From: Pseudooceanicola nanhaiensis
GTDB lineage: Bacteria; Pseudomonadota; Alphaproteobacteria; Rhodobacterales; Rhodobacteraceae
Assembly: GCF_020171315.1 (NCBI RefSeq)
Contig: NZ_JAIUZP010000004.1
Coordinates: forward strand, 434,001 to 498,000
Direction of reading: 5' to 3'
Length of the DNA: 64,000 nt
Shown: positions 1 to 9,605 of the stretch, piece after piece
How positions within the stretch are numbered: the first letter of the stretch is position 1
Layout: the number at the start of each line of letters is the position of its first letter
Made by a program: the position numbers and the translations under genes
The notes under the pieces: generated by a model
Seen by the model: the letters and a program-made list of their open reading frames with translations, nothing else
Databases searched by the model: none
What the model was told of the DNA's origin: nothing

Positions 1-2
1 CA

Positions 3-134
3 CTCGGCACCACGCGCCAGACCGCGCTCGACTGGTCGGACCGGGCCCGCTCCGCGCTCGACGCCCTGCCCCAGAGCGAGATGCGCGACATCCTGTCTGA
101 CCTTGCCGCCTACGTGGTCGCGCGCCTGCGCTGA
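3..134 (+). CDS. C-terminal end of a polyprenyl diphosphate synthase-family protein (partial)
   Basis: The last 43 codons of a gene that begins before the window, ending in TGA. The tail has an amphipathic helix pattern closing with LAAYVVARLR, which resembles the C-terminus of the trans-isoprenyl diphosphate synthases that make the quinone side chain (octa/decaprenyl synthase). The catalytic DDxxD motifs lie outside the window, so the family call rests on the tail alone. A good hairpin terminator follows 23 bases downstream, so this is the last gene of its transcript. Confidence 0.55.
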   Translation, partial: LGTTRQTALDWSDRARSALDALPQSEMRDILSDLAAYVVARLR

Positions 135-156
135 TCCTGCGGACAACGGACACCAA

Positions 157-186
157 AGGGCGCCCTCGGACGAGCGGCGCCTTTTT
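157..186 (+). terminator. Rho-independent terminator after the polyprenyl synthase gene
   Basis: An inverted repeat GGCGCC ... GGCGCC with a roughly 10-base spacer is followed directly by TTTTT. It sits just after the stop codon at 134. Confidence 0.7.
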
Positions 187-414
187 CGTGTCCGCGCGGC
201 ACCTGGCTGACCGACCCGATGTGAGGTGGTCCCTGCCGCCTCGCACCGTCCGGACCGGATCGGGCGCGTGTCGCTCGCCCCGTTGCGCAGCCTTCGCGGG
301 CAGCGCTGAAAAGTCTAGAAACAAGACTTTTCGCAAGAATTTTCCTTAAAATTCTTGGCCGCGGGGGGATGGGGACGCGACCGTCGCCAGGGACGTGGGG
401 ATGCAGGCCGCGGT

Positions 415-474
415 GGGGGCTGTCTGCCCCCGGGCCTGCGGCCCTCCCCCGAGGATATTTCGGAACAGTGGATG
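415..474. repeat. Interspersed GAGGATATTT intergenic repeat, copy A
   Basis: The element has three parts: GGGGGCTGTCTGCCCCC, a short palindrome around GGGCCTGCGGCCC, and a tail CCCCCGAGGATATTTCGGAA. It ends directly before the stop codon of rlmJ (reading on the minus strand). Related copies lie at 11267-11330 and 26621-26691, and a tail-only relative at 7085-7108. The rest of the 343-base gap (135-477) holds only the terminator at 157-186 and an A/T-rich patch near 310-355. Confidence 0.75.
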
Positions 475-477
475 GGG

Positions 478-1248
478 TCAGAACAGCCGGTCGATGTCCT
501 TCAGCGCCGTCTCCGTGCCCCAGGGCGCGTTGATCACGAACATGCCCGAGCCCACCATGCGGTGCCCCTCGCGCACCGGGGGGAAGCGGACCTCGTGGCG
601 GATCGCGCCGGGGAAGTTTTGCGCCTCGATCGCGCGCAGCATCGGCAGGTGGACCGCGTCGCGCAGGATCGGGTACCAGAGCAGCACCACGCCCACGTTC
701 CAGATCCGGTGCAGCTTGGACAGGAAGAAGGGCAGGCTGGTGTAATCCGACTTCACCTCCCAGCTGGGGTCGATCAGCAGCAGGCCACGGCGGGGCTCCG
801 GCGGGGCGACGGACAGCGCCATCTCGAAGCCGTCCTGCCGGTGCAGCTTGGCCCCCCTGCCCTTCATGGCGGTGCGCAGGGCCTCGAACTCCTGCGGGTG
901 CAGCTCTGCCAGGTGCATCCGGTCGTCCGGGCGCAGGAATTCCGCCGCGATCCGGGGCGAACCGGGATAGGCCTGCGGCCCTTCGGCGCTGCGGACCGCG
1001 GCGAGCGCGCGCAGGTAGGGATGGCTGGCGGGCAGTTTTTCGAGCAGACGGCCCACGCCCTGCGCGGCCTCGCCGGTCTTCAGCGCCTCGGCCCCGTCGA
1101 GCCGGTAAAGCGCCCGGCCGGAATGGGTTTCCATATAGCTCAGCGGTTTGTCCTTCGCGCAGAGATAGGACAGCACCGACGCCAGCAGGGCGTGCTTGTG
1201 AACGTCTGCGGGATTGCCCGCGTGATAGGCGTGTTGGTACGACAGCAT
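478..1248 (-). CDS. rlmJ: 23S rRNA (adenine-N6)-methyltransferase RlmJ
   Basis: This enzyme methylates N6 of A2030 (E. coli numbering) in 23S rRNA with S-adenosylmethionine. The start MLSYQHAYHAGNPADVHKH is the family's conserved N-terminus, so I place the start at 1248; the frame extends 19 codons further upstream without family similarity. The protein has 256 residues, slightly shorter than E. coli RlmJ. METHSGRALY fits motif I around the SAM site. The catalytic motif, usually DPPY, reads DPSW here (LLLIDPSWEVKSDY). It is divergently arranged with mreB, and the shared 158-base gap must hold both promoters. Confidence 0.9.
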   Translation of the reverse strand: MLSYQHAYHAGNPADVHKHALLASVLSYLCAKDKPLSYMETHSGRALYRLDGAEALKTGEAAQGVGRLLEKLPASHPYLRALAAVRSAEGPQAYPGSPRIAAEFLRPDDRMHLAELHPQEFEALRTAMKGRGAKLHRQDGFEMALSVAPPEPRRGLLLIDPSWEVKSDYTSLPFFLSKLHRIWNVGVVLLWYPILRDAVHLPMLRAIEAQNFPGAIRHEVRFPPVREGHRMVGSGMFVINAPWGTETALKDIDRLF

Positions 1249-1286
1249 GGCGCTCTCATATCCGTGTTCGCAGAAAAGCGGAATAG

Positions 1287-2453
<1,167 letters not shown>

Positions 2454-2532
2454 TCTGCCCACGCTGGTGGGGCGGTCGCGCTGCCCCACCGCAGACGCGG
2501 CGGCCCGCCTCTAGGTATCGGGAGAGGGTCCC

Positions 2533-3444
2533 TTGGCCAGAAACCGGCAAGACGAGGATTATGTCACCCCGCTGCGGCGCCTGCTCGCCAGCGTCGTGGT
2601 GCTCTGCCTGATCGCGGTCTTCCTCGTCTGGCGGATCGACAGCCCGCGCGTGGAACGGTTCCGCGCGCAGGTCGTCGACACCGTCGTTCCCTCCTTCGAC
2701 TGGGCCATGGCGCCCGTCACGGCGAGTGTGAACATCCTGCGGGATTTCCAGTCCTACCGGCGTATCCACGAACAGAACCAGGAGCTGCGGCGCGAGTTGC
2801 AGCAGATGAAGGCGTGGAAAGAGGCCGCGCTCCAGCTGGAGCAGGAGAACGCCCGCCTTCTGGACCTGAACAACGTCCGCCTCGATCCCCGCCTGACCTA
2901 TATCACCGGCGTCGTCATGGCCGACAGCGGCTCCCCTTTCCGGCAGTCCGTGCTGCTGAACGTGGGCGCTCGCGACGGCATCGTCGACGGCTGGGCCGCG
3001 ATGGACGGCATCGGCCTCGTCGGTCGGATCAGCGGCGTGGGCAGCGCCACCTCGCGGGTCGTTCTGCTGACCGACACCTCCTCGCGGGTGCCGGTGACGG
3101 TGCAGCCCTCGGGCCAGCACGCCATGCTGATGGGCGACAACACGATCGCGCCGCATATCGACTTCCTCGAGGACAAGGACCTCGTCCGCCCCGGTGACCG
3201 GGTGATCAGCTCGGGCGATGGCGGGGTGTTCCCGGCCGGGCTGCTGGTCGGCCAGGTGGCCGAGGACCCGGGCGGGCGCCTGCGCGTGCGCCTTGCCGCC
3301 GATTACGAGCGGCTGGAATTCCTGCGCGTGCTGCGCCACCTCGGCTCTGACCCGCTGCGCGATCCCGGCGGGATCGTGGGCCCGCTGCTGCCCGGAGACA
3401 TGGCCGAGGAAGCCGCCACCACGGCGGAGACCCCCGATGGCTGA
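2533..3444 (+). CDS. mreC: Rod shape-determining protein MreC
   Basis: An inner-membrane/periplasmic scaffold of the elongasome that contacts PBP2 and MreD. The start is TTG at 2533 behind GGGAGAGGG; no in-frame ATG exists before the conserved part. The order is a short cytoplasmic tail, one membrane span (about residues 16-34), a coiled coil (about 75-115, with QELRRELQQMKAW), then the two beta-barrel domains with VGARDGIVDGWAAM and GLVGRI. The length of 303 residues is normal. The stop overlaps mreD by 8 bases. Confidence 0.95.
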   Translation: MARNRQDEDYVTPLRRLLASVVVLCLIAVFLVWRIDSPRVERFRAQVVDTVVPSFDWAMAPVTASVNILRDFQSYRRIHEQNQELRRELQQMKAWKEAALQLEQENARLLDLNNVRLDPRLTYITGVVMADSGSPFRQSVLLNVGARDGIVDGWAAMDGIGLVGRISGVGSATSRVVLLTDTSSRVPVTVQPSGQHAMLMGDNTIAPHIDFLEDKDLVRPGDRVISSGDGGVFPAGLLVGQVAEDPGGRLRVRLAADYERLEFLRVLRHLGSDPLRDPGGIVGPLLPGDMAEEAATTAETPDG

Positions 3445-3982
3445 GGTCACGATCACCCCGGCCTCCCGCCTCTGGGTGATGCGGGCGGTCTTCGTGCTGC
3501 TGGCCCTTGTCGTGATGCTCTTCAACCTGATGCCGCTGGAGACCCTGCCACGCAAATGGGCCGGGCCGGACCTGATTATCGTGCTCTGCATCGCCTTCAC
3601 CCTTCGGCGGCCCGACTATGCGCCGCCGCTGCTGGTGGGCATCGTGGTCTTCATGGCCGACCTCCTATTCCAGCGCCCGCCCGGCCTGATGGCCGCGGTG
3701 ACCGTGCTGGCTTGCGAATACCTCAAGTACCGCGCCCGCGGCCTGCGCGAGCTGCCCTTCCCGGTGGAATGGCTGGCGGCGGGCCTCGGCGTGGTGCTGG
3801 TGCTGGGGGGCTTCCGGCTGTCGCTGGCGCTCTTCCTGATCGACACGCCGCCGCTGACCATGACCGCCATCCGTGCGCTTGCCACGATCCTCGCCTACCC
3901 GGTCGTCGTGCTTCTGCTGCAGGCCCTGCTGGGACTGCGCAAGCAGGGACCGGGCGATACCGACACGCTGGAGTTCCGCTGA
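3437..3982 (+). CDS. mreD: Rod shape-determining protein MreD
   Basis: A polytopic inner-membrane protein of the elongation complex, 181 residues with about five hydrophobic segments. The start ATG at 3437 (MAEVTITP) overlaps the end of mreC by 8 bases, implying translational coupling. The sequence is weakly conserved in general; the call rests on size, topology (LPRKWAGPDLIIVLCIAF) and position between mreC and mrdA. Confidence 0.92.
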   Translation: MAEVTITPASRLWVMRAVFVLLALVVMLFNLMPLETLPRKWAGPDLIIVLCIAFTLRRPDYAPPLLVGIVVFMADLLFQRPPGLMAAVTVLACEYLKYRARGLRELPFPVEWLAAGLGVVLVLGGFRLSLALFLIDTPPLTMTAIRALATILAYPVVVLLLQALLGLRKQGPGDTDTLEFR

Positions 3983-3983
3983 C

Positions 3984-5936
3984 ATGGCCCGGCCGCCTCG
4001 CAATCCCCGCGACACCGCCACCTCGAAGGGCAAGTTCACCCGCCGCGGCCTGATCCTTGGCGGGATGCAGGCCGGCTTCATGGGCCTTTTGGCCCTGCGG
4101 ATGCGCTACATGCAGGTCGATCAGGCGGACCAGTTCCGCCTGCTGGCCGAGGAAAACCGGATCAACATCCGCCTGATCCCGCCCGCGCGGGGCGAGATCT
4201 TTGACCGCATGGGCGTGCCGATCGCCAGCAACGAACCGGCCTACCGGATCACCATCGTGCGCGAGGACGCGGGCGACGTCGACGAGGTCATCGCCCGGCT
4301 GAAGGAGCTGGTGCCGCTGGACCCGGCCGAACTGGAGCGCGCCCTGGCCGAGATGAAACGCTCGGCCCCCTTCCTGCCGATCACGCTGGCGGACCGGGTG
4401 ACATGGGAAGACGTCTCCAAGGTCGCGGTCAACGCCCCTGCCCTGCCCGGCATCACGCCCGAGGTCGGCCTGTCGCGCTCCTACCCGTTGAAGGAAGACT
4501 TCGCCCATGTGGTGGGCTACGTCGGTCCGGTGTCGGATTACGACCTCGAGCGGATCGAGGACCCGGACCAGCTGCTGCGCATCCCGCGGTTCCAGATCGG
4601 CAAGGTCGGGCTGGAATCCAAGATGGAGGACCAGCTGCGCGGCAAGGCCGGCGCCCGGCGGGTCGAGGTCAACGCCGTGGGCCGCGTCATGCGCGAGTTG
4701 TCGCGGCGCGAGGGCGAGGCCGGGGCGAACCTCCAGCTGTCCATCGACCACCGGCTGCAGAACTACATCCTCGCCCGACTGGGGAACGAGAGTGCCGCCG
4801 CCGTTGTGGTGGACTGCAAAACCGGCGACCTGCTGGGCATCGGCTCGGCCCCGGCGTTTGACCCCAACCTCTTCGTGCGCGGCATCTCGGTTGCCGATTA
4901 CCGCACGCTGACGGAGAACGATCACCGCCCGCTCGCCTCCAAGACCGTGCAGGGCACCTATCCGCCCGGCTCCACCTTCAAGATGGTGGTGGGCCTTGCC
5001 GGGCTGGAATCCGGTGAGATCGGCCCCGAGAGCACCTTCTACTGCCCCGGCCACCTCGACGTGTCGGGGCGCCGCTTCCACTGCTGGAAACGTGGCGGCC
5101 ACGGGCATCTGAACCTCGAAGGGGCGCTGCGCGAAAGCTGCGACGTCTATTTCTACGAACTCGCCATGCGGATCGGGATCGAGAAGATCTCGGACATGGC
5201 GAACCGTCTGGGCCTCGGCGTGCGCCATGACCTGCCGATGTCGGCAGTGGCACAGGGCCTGATGCCCACGAAGGCGTGGAAGCGCGAGGTCCGCGGCGAG
5301 GAATGGCGCATCGGCGACAGCGTGAACGCCTCGATCGGTCAGGGCTACGTTCTGGCCTCGCCGATGCAGCTGGCGCTGATGACCGCCCGGATCGCCTCCG
5401 GCAAGTCGCTGGAGCCGCGCCTGATCAAGAGCATCAACGGGGTCGAGCAGCCGGTGCTGGGTGACGTGCCGCTCGGCATCAACGAGAACCACCTGCGCCT
5501 CGTGCGCAAGGGGATGTACGCCGTGTCGAACGACCGGCGCGGCACCGGTTATGGCAGCCGCATCATCTCCGAGACGATCCGCCTTGCGGGCAAGTCCGGC
5601 ACCAGCCAGGTGCGCAACATCACCGCCGCCGAACGGCGCGCCGGGGTGACCTCGAACGCGGACCTGCCGTGGAACCGGCGCGACCATGCGCTCTTCGTCA
5701 ACTTCGCGCCCTTCAACGACCCCAAGGTCGCCGTTGCGGTGGTGGTGGAACATGGCGGCGGCGGCTCGTCCGTGGCGGCCCCCATCGCGCGGGACGTGGC
5801 GATGCAGGCGCTCTTCGAGGGCGACCCGCCGCTCGACATTTACCCCGCCAAGGACCGTGAGAAGATCAGCGCCCAGCAGGAACGCCTGCGCGAGATGCGC
5901 CCGCCCGAGATCACGGAACGGAAGTCCCGCGCATGA
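3984..5936 (+). CDS. mrdA: Penicillin-binding protein 2, elongation transpeptidase
   Basis: A class B PBP that cross-links new peptidoglycan during elongation, working with RodA. It has 650 residues, starting MARPPRNP one base after the mreD stop. An N-terminal membrane anchor (about residues 22-38) is followed by the dimerisation domain beginning IPPARGEIFDR. The transpeptidase motifs are all present: STFK with Ser330, SVNASIGQGY (SxN), and KSGTSQV (KTG-type). It ends in an ATGA overlap with rodA. Confidence 0.97.
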   Translation: MARPPRNPRDTATSKGKFTRRGLILGGMQAGFMGLLALRMRYMQVDQADQFRLLAEENRINIRLIPPARGEIFDRMGVPIASNEPAYRITIVREDAGDVDEVIARLKELVPLDPAELERALAEMKRSAPFLPITLADRVTWEDVSKVAVNAPALPGITPEVGLSRSYPLKEDFAHVVGYVGPVSDYDLERIEDPDQLLRIPRFQIGKVGLESKMEDQLRGKAGARRVEVNAVGRVMRELSRREGEAGANLQLSIDHRLQNYILARLGNESAAAVVVDCKTGDLLGIGSAPAFDPNLFVRGISVADYRTLTENDHRPLASKTVQGTYPPGSTFKMVVGLAGLESGEIGPESTFYCPGHLDVSGRRFHCWKRGGHGHLNLEGALRESCDVYFYELAMRIGIEKISDMANRLGLGVRHDLPMSAVAQGLMPTKAWKREVRGEEWRIGDSVNASIGQGYVLASPMQLALMTARIASGKSLEPRLIKSINGVEQPVLGDVPLGINENHLRLVRKGMYAVSNDRRGTGYGSRIISETIRLAGKSGTSQVRNITAAERRAGVTSNADLPWNRRDHALFVNFAPFNDPKVAVAVVVEHGGGGSSVAAPIARDVAMQALFEGDPPLDIYPAKDREKISAQQERLREMRPPEITERKSRA

Positions 5937-7072
5937 GCTACCTAGAGTATACGGTCAAGACGGTCCCCTCGGGGCTGCGCAAGATCTTCTACGTGAACTG
6001 GCCGCTGGCCCTGCTGCTGACGGCGGTCGCCTCGGTCGGCTTCCTGATGCTCTACTCGGTCGCCGGCGGCTCGTTCAATCCTTGGGCCGAACCGCAGATG
6101 AAGCGCTTTGCCCTCGGCATGGTGGCAATGTTCGTCATCGGCATGGTGCCGATCTGGTTCTGGCGCAACCTCTCGGGCGTGGCCTATGCGGGCACGCTGG
6201 TGCTGCTGATCTTCGTGGAGTTCTTCGGCACCGTCGGCATGGGCGCACAGCGCTGGATCGACATCGGCTTCATGCGGCTGCAGCCGTCGGAGCTGATGAA
6301 GATCGCCCTCGTGATGCTGCTGGCCGCCTATTACGACTGGCTGCCCACGCGCAAGGTCTCCCACCCGCTCTGGGTGCTGGTGCCGGTGCTGATGATCCTC
6401 GTGCCCACCTACCTCGTGCTGAAGCAGCCCGACCTCGGCACCGCCGTCCTGCTGATGGCGGGCGGGGGGGCGGTGATGTTCCTCGCGGGCGTCCACTGGG
6501 GCTATTTCGCCGTGGTCATCGGGGCGGCCATCGGGCTGGTCGCCACGGTCTTCCAGTCGCGCGGCACCTCGTGGCAGCTGATCAAGGACTACCAGTTCCG
6601 CCGGATCGACACCTTCCTCGATCCCTCGAACGATCCGCTTGGTGCGGGCTACCACATCACCCAGTCCAAGATCGCGCTCGGCTCGGGCGGATGGGCCGGG
6701 CGCGGCTACATGCAGGGCACCCAGTCGCGGCTGAACTTCCTGCCGGAGAAGCACACCGACTTCATCTTCACCACGCTGGCCGAGGAATTCGGTTTCGTCG
6801 GCGGGGCGTCGCTTCTGATCCTCTACGCGCTGATCCTGCTGTTCTGCATCTCTTCCGCGATGGCGAACAAGGACCGCTATTCCTCGCTGCTGATCTTCGG
6901 CGTCACCACGACCTTCTTCCTGTTCTTCGCGGTGAACATGTCGATGGTGATGGGCCTCGCCCCCGTTGTGGGCGTGCCGCTGCCGCTGGTGAGCTACGGC
7001 GGCTCGGCGATGATCGTGCTGCTGGCGGCCTTCGGCCTGGTGCAGTCGGCCCATATCCACCGCCCGCGCTGA
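5933..7072 (+). CDS. rodA: Peptidoglycan glycosyltransferase RodA (SEDS family)
   Basis: A polytopic SEDS-family glycosyltransferase that polymerises lipid II for elongation together with PBP2. It has 379 residues with about ten membrane spans. Characteristic family stretches include RWIDIGFMRLQPSELMKIA, KQPDLGTAVL, FLPEKHTDFIFTTLAEEFGF and the closing PLPLVSYGGSAMI. It starts inside the end of mrdA (ATGA), so the two are translated together. A bidirectional terminator follows. Confidence 0.97.
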   Translation: MSYLEYTVKTVPSGLRKIFYVNWPLALLLTAVASVGFLMLYSVAGGSFNPWAEPQMKRFALGMVAMFVIGMVPIWFWRNLSGVAYAGTLVLLIFVEFFGTVGMGAQRWIDIGFMRLQPSELMKIALVMLLAAYYDWLPTRKVSHPLWVLVPVLMILVPTYLVLKQPDLGTAVLLMAGGGAVMFLAGVHWGYFAVVIGAAIGLVATVFQSRGTSWQLIKDYQFRRIDTFLDPSNDPLGAGYHITQSKIALGSGGWAGRGYMQGTQSRLNFLPEKHTDFIFTTLAEEFGFVGGASLLILYALILLFCISSAMANKDRYSSLLIFGVTTTFFLFFAVNMSMVMGLAPVVGVPLPLVSYGGSAMIVLLAAFGLVQSAHIHRPR

Positions 7073-7084
7073 GGCGCCGTCGGA

Positions 7085-7108
7085 TGTGAGTATTTGGGGA
7101 AAGATGAA
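7085..7108. repeat. Partial relative of the GAGGATATTT repeat
   Basis: TATTTGGGGAAAGATGAAG directly follows the rodA stop. It matches the tail of copy B at 11310-11333 (TATTTGGGAAACAGAAATGAAG with small gaps). The short G-rich 5' part of the full element is absent here. Confidence 0.5.
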
Positions 7109-7145
7109 GCAGGGTGCCCGCTTCGCCTTTCAGCTCCGGACAAGG

Positions 7146-7176
7146 AAAAACCCCGCGGTGACTGCCGCGGGGTTTT
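7146..7176. terminator. Bidirectional intrinsic terminator between rodA and plsY
   Basis: A perfect 8-bp stem CCCCGCGG / CCGCGGGG with a 6-base loop is flanked by AAAAA on one side and TTTT on the other, so it can end transcripts from both strands. It lies between the convergent genes rodA (+) and plsY (-). Confidence 0.9.
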
Positions 7177-7199
7177 CTGTTTCGGACCTGTTGGCCGGC

Positions 7200-7808
7200 C
7201 TATCTCTTCTTGCCGATCTTCGGTTCGGTTCCGGCGAGGATACGGGCGATGTTCTGGTGGTGCCGGATGAAGATCAGCACCCCCAGTGCGGCGACAAGCA
7301 CAATCATCTGCGGCGCCCCCAGCAGCCAGACCCAGAGCGGCCCCAGCAACGCGGCCACGAGGGCCGAGAGCGAGGAGATCCGCAGCACCAGCGCCACCGC
7401 CAGCCATGTCGCGCAGGCCATCAGCCCCGCGGGCCAGTAGAGCGCCAGCAGCAGACCGATATAGGTCGCCACGCCCTTGCCGCCGCGAAAGCCCAGCCAG
7501 ACCGGGAAGCAGTGGCCGAGGAAGGCCATCAAGCCTGCAAGCTGCGCCGCGTCGGGCCCGGCGAGGGCACGCGCCAGCAGCACCGCCACGGCGCCCTTGC
7601 CCCCGTCCAGAAGCAGCGTCAGCGCGGCGGCCCCCTTGTTGCCGGTGCGCAGCACGTTGGTGGCCCCGATATTGCCCGAGCCGACCTTGCGCAGGTCGCC
7701 CAGGCCGAAGGCCTTGGTCAGCAGGACGCCGAAGGGGATCGAGCCCAGCAGGTAGCCGAGCACGGCCCAGAGGATCAGCACGGTGGGGGCGGAGGTGAGG
7801 ACCGGCAT
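7200..7808 (-). CDS. plsY: Acyl-phosphate:glycerol-3-phosphate acyltransferase PlsY
   Basis: An inner-membrane enzyme that transfers the acyl group from acyl-phosphate to glycerol-3-phosphate, the first step of phospholipid synthesis. It has 202 residues with five membrane spans. The three family motifs are visible: GSIPFG with KVGSGNIGATNVLR, then LGHCFPVWLGFRGGKGVAT, and the C-terminal HHQNIARILAGTEPKIG. It starts one base after the pyrC' stop and is the last gene of the pyrB operon. Confidence 0.96.
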   Translation of the reverse strand: MPVLTSAPTVLILWAVLGYLLGSIPFGVLLTKAFGLGDLRKVGSGNIGATNVLRTGNKGAAALTLLLDGGKGAVAVLLARALAGPDAAQLAGLMAFLGHCFPVWLGFRGGKGVATYIGLLLALYWPAGLMACATWLAVALVLRISSLSALVAALLGPLWVWLLGAPQMIVLVAALGVLIFIRHHQNIARILAGTEPKIGKKR

Positions 7809-7809
7809 G

Positions 7810-9069
7810 TCAGCTGTCTCCGAAGACCCGCGCCCCGCCGACCCAGGTGCCGCGCACGCGGCCCTGCATCCGGGCGCCGTCGAAAGGCGTGTTCTTGGAT
7901 TTAGAGTTCAGCTTGAACCGGTCCAGCACGAAGGGCGCATCCGGATCGAAGAGAACGAGGTCGGCGGGCGCGCCCGCGCTCAGCCGCCCCTGCCCCAGAC
8001 CCAGCCGCCTGGCCGGGTTCAGCGACAGCGCGCGGAAGAGCGTCGGCAGGTCCATCTCGCCCGCATGGTAGAGCCGCAGCGCCGCCGGCAGCAGCGTCTC
8101 CAGCCCTACCGCGCCCGAGGCCGCCTCCTCGAAGGGTAGGCGCTTGCTTTCCTCGTCCTGCGGCGTGTGCATGGAGGAGATGATGTCGATCAGCCCCGAG
8201 GCCACGGCGGCGACCACGGCCTTGCGGTCCTCCTCCGCGCGCAGCGGCGGCTTGACCTTGAAGAAGGTGCGGTAGTCGGCCACGTCCAGCTCGTTCAGCG
8301 TCAGGTGGTGGATCGAGACGCCCGCGGTGATGTCCAGCCCGTTGGCCTTGGCCCGTTCCAGCGCCGGCAGCGCCCGCGCGGTGGTCACCTGGTCGATGTG
8401 GTAGCGCACGCCGGTCATCTCGATCAGCGCGATGTCACGGTCGATCCCCATCCGCTCGGCCATGGGCGAGACCCAGGGCAGGCCGCGCAGCGAGGCGAAC
8501 TTGCCCGAGGTGGCGGCGGCGCCCTTGGAGAGGCCCGGCTCCTGCACGTGGCCGATCACCAGCGCGCCGAGCGAACGGGCATACATGAAGCAGCGCTGCG
8601 CGACCTTGGTGTTCTCGACCACGTGGTCGCAATCGGTGAAGGCCACGGCGCCCGCATCCAGCAGGAAGCCGATCTCGGTCATCTCGCGCCCGGCGCGGCC
8701 CTTGGTCAGGGCGGCCATGGGCAGCACGCGCACCGGGCTCACCTCCCGCGCGCGGCGGGTGACGAATTCCAGCGTCTCGGGGCTGTCGATGGCGGGGTTG
8801 GTGTCGGGCCGCGTGACCATCGTGGTCACCCCGCCCGCCGCCGCCGCCAGCCCGGCAGAGCGGAAACTTTCCTTGTGGCGTTCGCCCGGTTCGCAGACCT
8901 TCACGCCGATATCGACGATGCCGGGCGCGAGGCAGGCACCGTTGCAGTCGATCACCTGCGCCCCCGGCGCGGGCGTGTCGGAGATCAGGCCATCGACGAC
9001 GTGGAGGTCGCCCTGGCGCTCCTCCCCGTTTTCAGGGTCGATCAGGCGGGCATTTCGGAAGGTGATCAC
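7810..9069 (-). CDS. Dihydroorotase-like protein lacking metal ligands (PyrC')
   Basis: An amidohydrolase-fold protein of 419 residues in an operon with pyrB. Its overall pattern is dihydroorotase-like (CLAPGIVDIGVKVCEPGE, VTTMVTRPDTNP, SIHHLTLNE). The metal-binding HxH reads G55-V-K57, and the catalytic Asp of the DHAPH motif is replaced (IISSMHTPQ). The pair pyrB-pyrC' with an inactive dihydroorotase is known from organisms such as Pseudomonas, where the inactive subunit supports assembly of aspartate transcarbamoylase. I infer the same role here. A true dihydroorotase should lie elsewhere. Its start overlaps the upstream gene by 4 bases. Confidence 0.9.
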   Translation of the reverse strand: MITFRNARLIDPENGEERQGDLHVVDGLISDTPAPGAQVIDCNGACLAPGIVDIGVKVCEPGERHKESFRSAGLAAAAGGVTTMVTRPDTNPAIDSPETLEFVTRRAREVSPVRVLPMAALTKGRAGREMTEIGFLLDAGAVAFTDCDHVVENTKVAQRCFMYARSLGALVIGHVQEPGLSKGAAATSGKFASLRGLPWVSPMAERMGIDRDIALIEMTGVRYHIDQVTTARALPALERAKANGLDITAGVSIHHLTLNELDVADYRTFFKVKPPLRAEEDRKAVVAAVASGLIDIISSMHTPQDEESKRLPFEEAASGAVGLETLLPAALRLYHAGEMDLPTLFRALSLNPARRLGLGQGRLSAGAPADLVLFDPDAPFVLDRFKLNSKSKNTPFDGARMQGRVRGTWVGGARVFGDS

Positions 9070-9605
9070 AGGAAGACTCCGACCAAGAGGACGATCAGGA
9101 CGAGAACGGCGAGGATCCAGCCGTAGCTGCGCGGGAAGCGCGGCGCCTCGGCGGGGATTTCACTGGGCGGCGGCGGGCCCATGTCGCCCTCCGCCGTGAC
9201 GGCGGTCAGGGGCTCGATGGTGACCGGGGCCTCGGGCAGCGCATAGCTGCCGATGTGGCGCAGCGGCGGGCGCGGGTCGAGGGTCTCGGTCCCCTCGGGC
9301 AGCGCACCGGGGCGCAGGATGACCACATGGCCGGTGAGCGCATCGAGACGCGCGCGGTCGGGCGCAAGGGCTGCGGGATCGACGCCCTGCCCCTCGATGA
9401 GAAAGGCCGAGAGGCCGATGCCGTCGAGGTCCGACACATCGGTGCCGTCCACGTGGCTGGCCTCCAGCGCGGGTACGCCGAGGGCCCTCGGCAGCTCCCA
9501 GTGGCCGGTCTCGGGCTCGGGCTGGAGGAAATCCCAGAACGCGCCGTCGTCGAGGTCGGCGGCAAAGACGTGCACGGTGTCATAGGGTCCGGCGGGGATC
9601 GTCAT
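9066..9605 (-). CDS. Conserved-looking hypothetical protein with C-terminal membrane anchor
   Basis: A 179-residue protein I do not recognise. It is acidic, rich in Pro and Leu, with a proline-rich linker (PPPPSEIPAEAP near residue 144). It ends in one strong membrane span (WILAVLVLIVLLVGVFL) right at the C-terminus, so the bulk probably faces the cytoplasm as a tail-anchored protein. It overlaps pyrC' and the gene upstream by 4 bases each, so all are co-translated in the pyrB operon. No function is inferred beyond that context. Confidence 0.75.
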   Translation of the reverse strand: MTIPAGPYDTVHVFAADLDDGAFWDFLQPEPETGHWELPRALGVPALEASHVDGTDVSDLDGIGLSAFLIEGQGVDPAALAPDRARLDALTGHVVILRPGALPEGTETLDPRPPLRHIGSYALPEAPVTIEPLTAVTAEGDMGPPPPSEIPAEAPRFPRSYGWILAVLVLIVLLVGVFL

